A DNA stretch of 13,518 nucleotides from Caccocola sp964450835 (lineage in GTDB: Bacteria; Synergistota; Synergistia; Synergistales; Synergistaceae): the NCBI GenBank assembly GCA_964450835.1, contig CAYVEQ010000041.1, positions 1 to 13,518 on the forward strand, in the 5' to 3' direction. Positions 1 to 6,888 of the stretch are shown here, in pieces (positions within the stretch are counted from its first letter, which is position 1; the number at the start of each line of letters is the position of its first letter). The position numbers and the translations under genes were made by a program. Below the pieces are notes generated by a model. The model searched no databases and was not told the DNA's origin. It saw only the letters and a list, made by a program, of their open reading frames with translations.

Positions 1-154
1 ACCCGTCCTCCGACGACCGCAGCGCGTCCAGGCGGTCATCGCGCTGCGCGAGCCGCATCGCGCACACATCGGGATAGACCCTCACACGCGCCGCGCCTAT
101 CTTTTCATCCTCAGCAGTAAAAATTCCGTGTTTTGCTTGCTGCCGTCTTTCCAA
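1..154 (-). CDS. Partial minus-strand gene running off the left edge, unknown product
   Basis: The minus-strand frame is open from about base 196 down to base 1. From the TTG at 154 it reads as roughly 50 residues of ordinary soluble-protein composition, rich in D, E, R, A and V, including the stretch GIFTAEDEKIGAARVRVYPD. Codon position 1 is G-rich and position 3 is G/C-rich, as in the other genes here; the plus-strand frames over the same bases look worse. The only usual start codon after the in-frame stop at 197-199 is the TTG at 152-154, which has no clear ribosome binding site, so the true start is uncertain. The gene could instead be a 5'-truncated remnant. No family was recognised, and the rest lies outside the window. 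Confidence 0.4.
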   Translation of the reverse strand, partial: MERRQQAKHGIFTAEDEKIGAARVRVYPDVCAMRLAQRDDRLDALRSSEDG

Positions 155-176
155 CGCGCCGTCTCGGTTGTATAGT
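148..176 (+). promoter_or_regulatory. Possible promoter for the 218-1033 gene
   Basis: TATAGT at 171-176 matches the sigma-70 -10 consensus at five of six positions. A weak -35 (TTTCCA, 148-153) lies 17 bases upstream. It would serve the gene starting at 218, but it also overlaps the 5' end of the putative minus-strand gene, so the call is tentative. Confidence 0.25.
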
Positions 177-217
177 ACGAGGGTCTTGAGTGTATTTTAT
201 TCGCTCAGGGGGTGATA

Positions 218-1033
218 ATGATGATCTTCTGCTTTGGCAAAAGCCGCGCGGTCTTTTACACGGGAATGGCGCTGACCGCCGCTCTTGTCGTGACGCTGGC
301 CTGCCGCTGCGCGGACGGGCCGCTCTGGCTCGCGGCGGTGACAGTCGCGCTCGCGGCTGCGGTCGGCACGGCCGTTTCGGCTCTTGCCGCGAACATCGCG
401 GCCGCGTCGTGCGAAAGCGCGCTTCTTGAAAAGCTGCACATCGCGCTTGACCCGGAAGAATTTATAAGACTTTATGAAAAGCCGGCGCGCGCGCAAAAAC
501 AGGGCGGCGCGCAGCGCGTCGTCGGCATGGCGAGCCTCGCGGACGGTCTCTGCGCCGCGGGCAAGTGGCGCGAAGCTGTCAAAACTCTCGAAAGCCCGGG
601 AAGCTCCGTGCCGCCGCGCAAACGCGACGCGCTGGAGGGACTTGTCAGAAGAAACCGCTGCCGCTATCTGCTCTCGGCAAACAGAGCGAAAGAGGCGCGC
701 GAGGCTCTTTCGTCATTCAGAAAACAAACGGAAACAATACGCGCGCACAACGCGAGGCTGGCGGGAAATTTCGACGCCGACGCGGAACTCTACGCCGCGT
801 GGCTCAATCTCATAGAGGGTGGCAAGGCCGACAAAGCGCGTCTTGAGGAGACGATGTTCCGCACGCCGACAAAACTCGCGAAGCTTGACCTTTGCCAGAT
901 GCTCATACTGGCCGCGAGGAACGAGGGGGACGCGAAAGAAGAAGAGCGCTTCTCGCTCATGTTCATAGAGGAAGGCGGCAAACTCGCGCTCGCGAAAGAA
1001 CTGCGCAGGAAATACAACGCTCCGCAACCCTAA
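218..1033 (+). CDS. Hypothetical membrane-anchored protein with helical-repeat-like cytoplasmic part
   Basis: The protein has 271 residues from the ATG at 218. A near-perfect ribosome binding site (AGGGGGTGAT, 207-216) sits just upstream; the next codon, ATG at 221, is equally possible, while the GTG at 212 lies inside the binding site and is unlikely. Two hydrophobic segments (about residues 11-29 and 34-60) form a likely membrane hairpin. The remaining roughly 200 residues are charged and helical, with short A/L-rich helix pairs such as ASLADGLCAAGKWREAVKTL and NRAKEAREALSSF. These look like tetratricopeptide-type repeats, though I cannot name a family. No enzymatic motif is visible. A scaffold or assembly role would be a guess. 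The gene appears to stand alone, followed by a weak terminator-like hairpin and a long non-coding stretch. Confidence 0.75.
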   Translation: MMIFCFGKSRAVFYTGMALTAALVVTLACRCADGPLWLAAVTVALAAAVGTAVSALAANIAAASCESALLEKLHIALDPEEFIRLYEKPARAQKQGGAQRVVGMASLADGLCAAGKWREAVKTLESPGSSVPPRKRDALEGLVRRNRCRYLLSANRAKEAREALSSFRKQTETIRAHNARLAGNFDADAELYAAWLNLIEGGKADKARLEETMFRTPTKLAKLDLCQMLILAARNEGDAKEEERFSLMFIEEGGKLALAKELRRKYNAPQP

Positions 1034-1062
1034 GAAGTGCGCGTTTCTTTTTTATTATTTTT
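1032..1062 (+). terminator. Weak intrinsic terminator after the 218-1033 gene
   Basis: AAGAAGT (1032-1038) can pair with GTTTCTT (1043-1049) around a GCGC loop, using two G-U pairs, and is followed directly by a T-rich run broken by single A's. The stem is weak, but its position right at the stop codon and the long T tract favour a terminator. Confidence 0.35.
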
Positions 1063-1372
1063 GCACAAAATACGCCGGTTCGAAGAATGTTTGCCCGCAG
1101 CAAAAGCGAATACGCGGCTCTCGCGTTTCGCCGAGCTTTATGAAAAGACGCTAAGCTGCGGAACTTGACATATTTCCCGCGCCGGTCTGCCGCGGCAAAA
1201 GCTGCGGCGACATGCATAACCGCAAGCCATCTGCTCGCAAAATGAAAAGCCGCTGCGACCGGAAGCCGAAAAAAGAAATGCGCGGGCTGCTGCGCAAAAC
1301 AATGGAATGGCAAACGTAAACAGATAAACAACAGGCTGCGGCAAAACGCCGCCGCCAATGGGAAATGCGTGC

Positions 1373-1411
1373 AAAAAAGACGGGGAGCGGGCCGTCGTCG
1401 GCCGCTCCCCG
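1373..1411 (-). terminator. Strong intrinsic terminator, minus strand
   Basis: Read on the minus strand, CGGGGAGCGGCCG pairs with CGGCCCGCTCCCCG, with one bulged base, around a four-base loop (arms at 1399-1411 and 1381-1394). TCTTTTTT follows immediately (1380 down to 1373). On the plus strand the hairpin has no T tract after it, so it acts in the minus direction. Confidence 0.75.
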
Positions 1412-1481
1412 ATTTGCCGCTTAAAACTGCTTCGCAAAAACCAACGCGCCCGTGAAGGGCGCGACGGTACATGGAAAGAAT
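1373..1481 (-). ncRNA. Candidate small RNA of about 110 nt, unknown class
   Basis: A minus-strand transcription unit with its own signals. The extended -10 element TGTTATACT (1496 down to 1488) predicts a start near 1481. The transcript would carry a perfect 7-bp hairpin (CGCGCCC, loop, GGGCGCG, over 1463-1445), a 5-bp UUUGC/GCAAA stem further on, and a strong GC terminator hairpin (1411-1381) followed by TCTTTTTT. No protein gene lies downstream on this strand, so a riboswitch or leader role is unlikely. A short frame starting at the ATG complementary to 1470-1472 exists, but it lacks a ribosome binding site and runs through the terminator. I do not recognise 6S, SRP, tmRNA or another common RNA family. 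The existence of the unit is inferred from signals only. Confidence 0.5.
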
Positions 1482-1487
1482 GCTGAA

Positions 1488-1496
1488 AGTATAACA
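1488..1496 (-). promoter_or_regulatory. Extended -10 promoter of the small RNA candidate
   Basis: The minus strand reads TGTTATACT: the TGn extension plus a five-of-six -10 hexamer. No good -35 is visible, as is usual for extended -10 promoters. The upstream DNA (1498-1572) carries seven A-tracts of 4-6 bases on this strand, several spaced near one helical turn, which could act as UP-element or bent DNA. Confidence 0.5.
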
Positions 1497-1750
1497 CTTT
1501 TTCTGGCCTTTTGCGCGAAGGTATTTTTTAAAGAGTTTTTCAGCGGCGAGTTTTGCTGTTTTTGCGTTTTTTCGCTCTCGGAGAGATGAGCGCGAAGTTT
1601 CTGGGAATTTTATGTGAGCTTGGTGTCCGCGGGACATATTCGTATATGCGGAGCGTTTTTAGTTACAATGTGTACGCTCCTGTAGCGTGCCTTGCCTGTT
1701 GTTTGTTCCTGCGATTTTATTTCGCGGTCAATGCCTGCCGTCGTTATCGG

Positions 1751-1768
1751 CCGCGCGCTGAAGCGCGC
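1751..1768. repeat. Perfect GC hairpin downstream of the 1804-2175 gene
   Basis: CCGCGCGC (with the following T pairing to A) is complementary to GCGCGCGG around a TGAA loop, and lies about 35-50 bases beyond the stop codon of the minus-strand gene. No T tract follows on either strand, so it is not a standard intrinsic terminator. It could protect an mRNA 3' end or assist factor-dependent termination. Confidence 0.4.
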
Positions 1769-1803
1769 GGCGAACCGGGGGCGTGCCTCCGAATGTTATT
1801 ATT

Positions 1804-2175
1804 TTACCGCGTCTGCAGACAGCCGCAGATTTCCGTGTTTACGCCGCAGCCCGGCTCGGCTTTGATTTCCGTGATTTTTATCGCGCCCCGGCGGTGCAGC
1901 GCGAGCGCGAGCGATATGACCGTCGTCGGCGTGACGCCGATGGCCTTTGACAGTTCTTCCGCGTTTATCGCACCTTTATCTTCGGCCGCGCGCGTCAGCT
2001 CGCCTCCGATGCAGCCCACCCACTCGTCGAAGAGCGCCTGTGTTTCGGGCGCGGCGGCGCCGGCCAGCTGTCCCGCGCGCACCACCGCGTCGAGCACGCG
2101 CGCCGAAACGAGTTCCAGCGATTTGATAAGCTGCCTCGCGTCTTGGTCGCCGAGGTTTTTTATGTCGAGTTCCAC
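1804..2175 (-). CDS. Small winged-helix/HTH-like protein with cysteine tail
   Basis: The protein has 123 residues from the GTG at 2175-2173, chosen because GGGGAGGG lies six bases upstream on the minus strand. A longer reading from further upstream would have to cross the shared promoter. The N-terminal half is helical (for example DARQLIKSLELVSARVLDAV). Residues about 67-105 (GAINAEELSKAIGVTPTTVI then ALALHRRGAIKITEI) have the pattern of a helix-turn-helix with a following beta-wing, suggesting DNA binding. The last 14 residues carry Cys110, Cys117 and Cys119, a possible metal or redox site. The family is not recognised. It is transcribed divergently from the phosphodiesterase operon at 2261 and its promoter is intertwined with that operon's, so it might regulate it; that is inference. 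Confidence 0.75.
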   Translation of the reverse strand: MELDIKNLGDQDARQLIKSLELVSARVLDAVVRAGQLAGAAAPETQALFDEWVGCIGGELTRAAEDKGAINAEELSKAIGVTPTTVISLALALHRRGAIKITEIKAEPGCGVNTEICGCLQTR

Positions 2176-2200
2176 GAAATTCCCTCCCCGCTGTTTATCT

Positions 2201-2228
2201 TTGCAGCCGCTCTGAATTATAATATAAG
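2201..2228. promoter_or_regulatory. Overlapping divergent promoters
   Basis: The AT-rich core reads as TATAAT on the plus strand (2218-2223) and also as TATAAT on the minus strand (2221 down to 2216). Plus-strand alternatives are TTGCAG (2201-2206) with TATAAG (2223-2228) at 16-base spacing, or TTTATC (2194-2199) with TATAAT at 18. No good minus-strand -35 is visible. The two polymerases could not occupy the site together, so the small HTH gene and the 2261 operon may be transcribed in competition. Confidence 0.5.
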
Positions 2229-2260
2229 CCGTCATTCCATGAGAAGGGATTGATCGCGGT

Positions 2261-2833
2261 TTGTCTGTCCGCACGATAGAAGATAAAAGAATCGGCATTC
2301 TCTCGGATACTCACGGCAGCCTGCCGGCGTGGCGGCGCGCTTTGGCGGTTTTCGGGTCTGACGTGCGCACCGTGCTGCACGCCGGTGACGTCCTGTATCA
2401 CGGGCCCCGCAACGCGATTCCTGGCGGCTATACGCCGGCGGACCTCGCGGAGGCCGTAAATGATTTCGCCTTCGACGGCGGCGCCGTGCTTATCGCGCGC
2501 GGCAACTGCGACGCGCCGGTCGACATGGCTGTGCTGAAACCCCAGTGCGAGCAGATTGTCTCTGTCCTATGGCGCGGCAGGAAGATTATTATGATGCACG
2601 GAGACAATTTCACTCTTTTGCGCGAACTCGCTCTCTACAACAAAGCCGACCTCGCCGTTTACGGCCACACTCATGTCGCCTCCCTGACGCGCGAGGGCGG
2701 GACGGTTTTTCTGAATCCCGGCTCGACCACTATCCCGAAGGGACGCGACCCGGCGAGCGCGGCTTTCGCGGACGACGACGGAATCAGGATAATGACTCTG
2801 GACGGCGGGGAATTGCATTTTGAAAGGTGGTAA
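2261..2833 (+). CDS. yfcE: YfcE/YsnB-type metallophosphodiesterase
   Basis: The 190-residue protein carries the ordered metal-binding motifs of the MJ0936/YfcE calcineurin-like phosphoesterase family: SDTHG (D16, H18), HAGD (D43), GNCD (N82), MMHGD (H113) and GHTH (H136, H138), the usual two-metal site. Family members hydrolyse phosphodiesters such as bis-pNPP in vitro; the cellular substrate is generally unknown. The length is typical. The start is a TTG at 2261, the only usual start codon before the first motif, with AGAAGGG about 12 bases upstream. The gene heads a close-packed run and overlaps the next gene by 14 bases. In Bacillus the homologue ysnB sits after gerM-rph-ysnA; here that cluster lies downstream, so the association is kept but rearranged. 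Confidence 0.9.
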   Translation: MSVRTIEDKRIGILSDTHGSLPAWRRALAVFGSDVRTVLHAGDVLYHGPRNAIPGGYTPADLAEAVNDFAFDGGAVLIARGNCDAPVDMAVLKPQCEQIVSVLWRGRKIIMMHGDNFTLLRELALYNKADLAVYGHTHVASLTREGGTVFLNPGSTTIPKGRDPASAAFADDDGIRIMTLDGGELHFERW

Positions 2834-3629
2834 GCGCGGCAACGCGCCGCTTTTCAGATCGCGGCGCTTCTGGCCCTCTGTGTTCTGGGGTTTTTTTCTC
2901 GCGGCGGGTTCCGTCTTCAGCTGTGTTTTCGGTTCTTTTCCCCTTTTCACTGCGATTTTGGTGGCCGCTTTTATCGGGCTTAACGAGACGGGGCGCTGGT
3001 CTTACAAGACCAATCTCGTGATGTGCGCCGGAGCGGCGGTCGTCGTTGCCGTCGCCGGCGTTTTTTCGTGGTCCGAGGCGACTTCCGTCTTTGCGCTCTT
3101 TTTTATAATCAGCGCCTATCTTTTCTATTTCAGAGACAGGTCGCGGCGGCTGATTCCGACTTTCGAGAGTTTTTCCGCGAGCCTGGCGCAGGCGCCCGAT
3201 TACAGCTCTTTTATTGACCGCGCGTGGGAGGGGCTTCAGAAGATGGCGCCCGACGACGCCGTCTTTCTTATTCTGGCGGATGACGAAGGCGGCCTCTATG
3301 TTCCGGCTCATCTCGGCGGGGGGCCGCGGCGGCTTAAAAGAAGCGGCGGCGCCTCGTGGAAAGTCTACGCTTCCGGCAAGCCCATGGTCGTGGGGAAAGT
3401 CGCGACCGGCCGCGACCAGCCTATGGACCGCGACGCGGCGTCGCTTGTCGCGGTGCCTCTGACGGCTCACGGCGAGAAGATGGGCGTCCTTCAGCTTGAA
3501 TCTGCGTCGACCGACGCTTTCACGCAGGACGACGCTGCGAAGCTCTCGCTCGCCGCGATGATTCTCGCAAGCGAGTTATATATATTCGGAACGGGCGAGG
3601 AAGAGATCGCGGATAATGATTCTGATTGA
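2820..3629 (+). CDS. Membrane protein with C-terminal GAF domain
   Basis: The 269-residue protein starts at a TTG (2820) inside the end of the phosphodiesterase gene, with GGCGGGG about ten bases upstream. The N-terminal third is membrane-embedded, with hydrophobic segments near residues 17-38, 39-54, 64-84 and 87-104. A charged RDRSRR stop follows, then a cytoplasmic part from about 112. Residues about 128-255 have GAF-domain character: DDAVFLILADDEGGLYVPA, a central VAVPLTAHGEKMGVLQLES and a final TQDDAAKLSLAAMILASEL helix. GAF domains bind small ligands or mediate dimerisation. No kinase, GGDEF or other output domain follows, so it may be a sensor lacking its own output or a partner of the neighbouring PHP protein, with which it overlaps by 14 bases. 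Confidence 0.8.
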   Translation: MKGGKRGNAPLFRSRRFWPSVFWGFFLAAGSVFSCVFGSFPLFTAILVAAFIGLNETGRWSYKTNLVMCAGAAVVVAVAGVFSWSEATSVFALFFIISAYLFYFRDRSRRLIPTFESFSASLAQAPDYSSFIDRAWEGLQKMAPDDAVFLILADDEGGLYVPAHLGGGPRRLKRSGGASWKVYASGKPMVVGKVATGRDQPMDRDAASLVAVPLTAHGEKMGVLQLESASTDAFTQDDAAKLSLAAMILASELYIFGTGEEEIADNDSD

Positions 3630-4443
3630 TATGCACGTGCACAGCCGTTTTTCAGACGGCATCTACAGCCCCGCCCGGCTTGCGGCGGCGGCGAGGAAAC
3701 GCGGCCTCGCCTTGCTTGCCCTGACAGACCACGACACCACGTCGGGGCTGCCTCTTTTTATGGAGGCCTGCGCGAAGGAGGGAGTCCGCGGTCTTTGCGG
3801 CATTGAGCTGTCGGCTTCCGCGCCTTATACTCTGCATATACTCGGCTACAGAATCACACCGGGGGCCGAAAATCTCGAAAAGCGGCTCGCCGGCGTGAGG
3901 CGCTCCCGCGACATACGGAACGCCGCGATTTTTGAGAAATTAAACAGGCTCGGCATACGCGTCCGCATAGAGGAGGCGGAGACTCTATCGGGCGGCGAGG
4001 TGCTGGCGCGCCCCCATATCGCGCAGCTGTTGGTAAATAAAGGCTTCGCTTTTTCCGTCGGTGACGCTTTTGCCAAATTTCTGAACAGAGGCGCTCCGGC
4101 CTACGTTCCGCGCGAAAGGCTCAGTGCCGAGGAATGCATCTCTCTCATACACGAGGCCGGCGGGCTCGCGGTGCTCGCGCACCCCGCGCAGTGCCGGCTC
4201 GACGGCAAAGGGCTGGAGACCTTGGTCAGAGAACTGAAAGATTACGGCCTCTGGGGAATAGAGGCCGTCTACGGGACGAACAGCCCGGAGACGACGATGA
4301 GCCATCTTGCCCTGGCCCGCCGCCTCGATCTTTACGCGACGGCCGGAAGCGATTTCCACGGCACGGCGGCCGCCCCGGACATTGACTTCGGCATGGCGGT
4401 GAGCTGCGATTTTCTGCCGTGGGCGAGGCTCGGGGCAAAGTAG
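3616..4443 (+). CDS. PHP-domain metal-dependent phosphoesterase (YciV/RNase AM-like)
   Basis: The 275-residue protein starts at an ATG (3616) with GAGGAAGAG upstream, overlapping the GAF gene. Polymerase-and-histidinol-phosphatase motifs appear in order: HVH (H7, H9), LTDHD (D38, H39), GIELS (E64), H74, ARPHIA (H134), LAHPAQ (H189) and GSDFHG (D246, H248). These form the expected trinuclear metal site. Length and motif spacing match the stand-alone YciV/TrpH group. Its best-studied member hydrolyses 3',5'-nucleotide bisphosphate (pAp) and acts as a 5'-3' exonuclease on short RNAs (RNase AM). Hydrolysis of a nucleotide or oligonucleotide phosphate is therefore probable, but the exact substrate cannot be read from the sequence. 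Confidence 0.9.
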   Translation: MILIDMHVHSRFSDGIYSPARLAAAARKRGLALLALTDHDTTSGLPLFMEACAKEGVRGLCGIELSASAPYTLHILGYRITPGAENLEKRLAGVRRSRDIRNAAIFEKLNRLGIRVRIEEAETLSGGEVLARPHIAQLLVNKGFAFSVGDAFAKFLNRGAPAYVPRERLSAEECISLIHEAGGLAVLAHPAQCRLDGKGLETLVRELKDYGLWGIEAVYGTNSPETTMSHLALARRLDLYATAGSDFHGTAAAPDIDFGMAVSCDFLPWARLGAK

Positions 4444-4492
4444 AGCGGCTTTGCCGGTCTGAAAAAATTTTTGGAAACCGGGAGGATAAACT

Positions 4493-5530
4493 ATGCATAA
4501 AACAATGGATTTCAGAAGCGACACGGTAACGCGCCCTTCCGCCGAAATGCGCGAGGTTATAGCGCACGCCGCGGTGGGCGACGATATATACGGCGACGAC
4601 CCCTCGTCAAACGCTCTCTGCGAATACGCGGCGGAAATCACCGGAAAAGAGGCGGCGATATACGCCTGCTCGGGCACGATGGGCAACCTTCTCGCCTTCG
4701 TGTCGGCGGGGCGCCACGGCGAGAGCGTCCTTGCAGGCACCCGTTCGCACGTATGGTGCTCCGAGGTCGGCGGCCTCGCGGCCGTGGCGGGGCTCTGCCC
4801 CTATCCGCTCGACGACGCGGATGGCATTCCCGCGCCCGGGGACTTGTCTCCGGCGAACAGAGCCGACGGCAACATACATCACCCCTCCACGACAATCCTT
4901 GCTCTTGAGAACACGCACAACTACGCGGGAGGCGTCGCCGTTTCTCCCGAACGTTTCGCGCTCACAGCGCGTGAGGGACGCAGGCTCGGCTTCCACGTTC
5001 ATCTTGACGGCGCGCGCATATTCAACGCGGCTGTGAAGTTCGGCGTCGACGTGAAAGAATTTACCGGAGAGGTCGACTCCGTGCAGTTCTGTCTTTCAAA
5101 GGGGCTCGGCGCCCCGCTCGGCTCTATGCTCTGCGGCACGCGCGGCTTTATCGAAAAAGCCGGGAAATGGCGCAAACGCCTAGGCGGCGCGCAGCGTCAG
5201 GTCGGCATAGCGGCGGCGGCGGGGCTTTACGCTCTGAAGAACAACATACCGCGCCTCGCGGAGGATCACGAGAACGCGCGGCTCCTGGCCGAACTGCTCC
5301 GCAAAGCGGGAATAAACGTGGAAGAGACGCCTTCCATGACGAACATGGTTTTCTTCCCGCTCGGCGAAGGCGACGCGGGCGACGCGGAATTTGAAAAACG
5401 CTGCCTCGACAGAGGGCTGCTCGCGCACATCGTCTCTCCCCGCCGCGTCCGCTTCGTCACTCACATGGATGTGGACCGCGAGGACGTGGAACGCGCTGCG
5501 GCGATTGTAGCGGAGGTAATCAGGGCGTGA
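4493..5530 (+). CDS. ltaE: Low-specificity L-threonine aldolase
   Basis: PLP-dependent fold-type I enzyme of 345 residues that cleaves L-threonine or L-allo-threonine to glycine and acetaldehyde. The N-terminus MDFRSDTVTRPSAEM is a family signature. SGTMGN (60-65) lies in the cofactor phosphate region, H86 in TRSHVWCSE corresponds to the ring-stacking histidine, LDGAR (171-175) holds the Asp that contacts the pyridine nitrogen, and CLSKGLGAPLGS contains the Schiff-base lysine K203. Length is typical. The ATG start has GGGAGG a few bases upstream. It follows the PHP gene by 49 bases, and its stop overlaps the next gene's GTG (GTGA). It likely supplies glycine or degrades threonine in the cytoplasm. 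Confidence 0.95.
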   Translation: MHKTMDFRSDTVTRPSAEMREVIAHAAVGDDIYGDDPSSNALCEYAAEITGKEAAIYACSGTMGNLLAFVSAGRHGESVLAGTRSHVWCSEVGGLAAVAGLCPYPLDDADGIPAPGDLSPANRADGNIHHPSTTILALENTHNYAGGVAVSPERFALTAREGRRLGFHVHLDGARIFNAAVKFGVDVKEFTGEVDSVQFCLSKGLGAPLGSMLCGTRGFIEKAGKWRKRLGGAQRQVGIAAAAGLYALKNNIPRLAEDHENARLLAELLRKAGINVEETPSMTNMVFFPLGEGDAGDAEFEKRCLDRGLLAHIVSPRRVRFVTHMDVDREDVERAAAIVAEVIRA

Positions 5531-6888
5531 ACGAATTTCTCCCGCGCGAAGAGATAGAAGCCCTCGCCTCTCACGCGCTCGGCGCGGCTCTGCGCGGCGG
5601 CGCGGCGGCGGCGGACGTCCTTTACAGCGAAGGGCGAGCGAACAGCCTTTCTCTCAAAGACGGCGAAATAGAGGAATCGCTTTGCGGCTCGTCCGCCGGC
5701 CTCGGCATACGCGCGATACTCTCTGACGGGCGTCAGGGCATAGCCTACGGCAACAGGCTTGACGCGGCGTCGGTCGACGCGCTGATTGAATGGAGCATTC
5801 ACAACGCCCGCGCCTCCGAGCCGGAAGAGGGAGTATCTCTGTACGAAGGCCCGCTCGTCAGCTGTCCCGAGCTCGAGGCCGAGGACGAAAAAATATTCGC
5901 GATAACGCCGCGCCGGCGCATGGAATACTGCGCGCGCATGACGGAAACGGCGAAGGCCGCCGACTCCAGAATAATATCGGTGCGGTCTGCCGAGTGGCGC
6001 GACGGCTGGGGCGCCTCTTTCTTTGCCACGACAAAAGGCCTTGCCGGCTGGGAGCACGGCTCAAGCGCGAGTTGCGGCGTCGCGGTGCTCGCCGGCTCCG
6101 GCGCGTCGACGGAAATGGGCGGCTACGGCATGGAGGCGCTGCGCCTCGCCGAGCTTGACCCCGAAAAATGCGCGCTCACAGCGGCGCGGCAGACTGTCGC
6201 GGCGCTGGGCGGCACGCAGCTCAAGACGGGGGTATACACCGTAGTGATAGAGCCTGAGGCGGCGATCCCCCTTGTAGAGACGATAGGGAGCCTCTTCTGC
6301 TCTTCGGACGTCCACAGAGGGCGCTCGCTCATGAAAGGGCGCTTGGGCTGTGCTGTGGCCTCCGCCTGCGTGAACCTCACGGACGACGGGCGCATTCCGT
6401 GGAAAGCCGGCAGCTCCTCCTGGGATTCGGAGGGCGTTCCCACGACGCGCACCGAACTTATCAAAGGCGGCGTCGCCTCCTCTTTCCTCTACAACCTGCA
6501 GTACGCGGCGAAAGACAGCGTGAAATCCACGGGCAACTGCTCACGCGGCCTCTCTTCGCTGCCCGACGTCGGCACCACAAATCTGATTCTCGAGCCGGGT
6601 GCCGAAAGCCCGGCCTCGCTTGTCTCCCGCGTCAAAAAAGGAATGCGCGTAACGGAATTTATGGGGCTGCACACGATAGACCCCGTCAGCGGCGATTTCT
6701 CGATAGGCGCGAAAGGACACAGCATAATAAACGGCGAGATCGCGGCTCCAGTCAGCGGCGTGACGATAGCCTCGAATCTTCTTGAATTTATGAAAAACAT
6801 CGCCGCGGTAGGCGACGACCTGACATTTTTCGGCGCCGCCGCCGCGCCGACACTGGTGGTTGATAATGTTGTCATTGCCGGAAATTAA
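5527..6888 (+). CDS. pmbA: PmbA/TldE-family (TldD partner) protein
   Basis: The 453-residue protein is near the 450 of E. coli PmbA. The GTG start overlaps the ltaE stop, with GGAGG ten bases upstream. Family landmarks: an N-terminal LSLKDGEIEESLCGSSAGLG segment, GVYTVVIEPEAA (236-246), EGVPTTRTELIKGG (302-315), STGNCSR (334-340), and a C-terminal SGDFSIGAKG...GEIAAPVSGVTIASNL block. No HExxxH zinc motif is present, so this is the TldE/PmbA-type subunit, not the catalytic TldD. TldD/E complexes are metalloproteases known for trimming small peptides (microcin B17 maturation, CcdA degradation). The catalytic partner is not in this window. It overlaps the amidase gene by 23 bases, suggesting translational coupling. 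Confidence 0.9.
   Translation: MNEFLPREEIEALASHALGAALRGGAAAADVLYSEGRANSLSLKDGEIEESLCGSSAGLGIRAILSDGRQGIAYGNRLDAASVDALIEWSIHNARASEPEEGVSLYEGPLVSCPELEAEDEKIFAITPRRRMEYCARMTETAKAADSRIISVRSAEWRDGWGASFFATTKGLAGWEHGSSASCGVAVLAGSGASTEMGGYGMEALRLAELDPEKCALTAARQTVAALGGTQLKTGVYTVVIEPEAAIPLVETIGSLFCSSDVHRGRSLMKGRLGCAVASACVNLTDDGRIPWKAGSSSWDSEGVPTTRTELIKGGVASSFLYNLQYAAKDSVKSTGNCSRGLSSLPDVGTTNLILEPGAESPASLVSRVKKGMRVTEFMGLHTIDPVSGDFSIGAKGHSIINGEIAAPVSGVTIASNLLEFMKNIAAVGDDLTFFGAAAAPTLVVDNVVIAGN

Larger units (their letters stand above)
1034..1803. other. Long intergenic region without a credible protein gene
   Basis: Open frames exist here on both strands, but their translations are low-complexity (rich in R, A, F, S and C) and have no good ribosome binding site. 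The stretch contains the minus-strand small RNA candidate (1373-1481), a T-rich belt at 1498-1572, a perfect hairpin at 1751-1768, and a 7-bp inverted repeat, GGAGCGT at 1650-1656 with ACGCTCC at 1674-1680, around a 17-base loop. The part between about 1065 and 1370 holds recurring GCTGCG/GCCGC words but no structure I can name, and may be decayed sequence. Confidence 0.6.

Noticed and set aside
1240..1320. Short plus-strand ATG frame of about 26 codons (MKSRCDRKPKK...)
   Set aside because: No ribosome binding site, low-complexity basic sequence, and GCTGCG-like repeats suggest decayed non-coding DNA.
963..1637. Long minus-strand open frame (224 codons) across the intergenic region
   Set aside because: Its composition is abnormal (runs of R, F, A, S and C), there is no ribosome binding site, and it runs through the terminator hairpin of the small RNA candidate and the end of the plus-strand gene.
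1553..2215. Plus-strand open frame of 220 codons
   Set aside because: Mostly antisense to the small HTH gene, with a serine/alanine-rich translation typical of a shadow frame. The minus-strand gene has a clear ribosome binding site and a sensible protein.
3985..4740. Minus-strand open frame of 251 codons
   Set aside because: Overlaps the PHP and threonine aldolase genes in antisense; no ribosome binding site or family resemblance.
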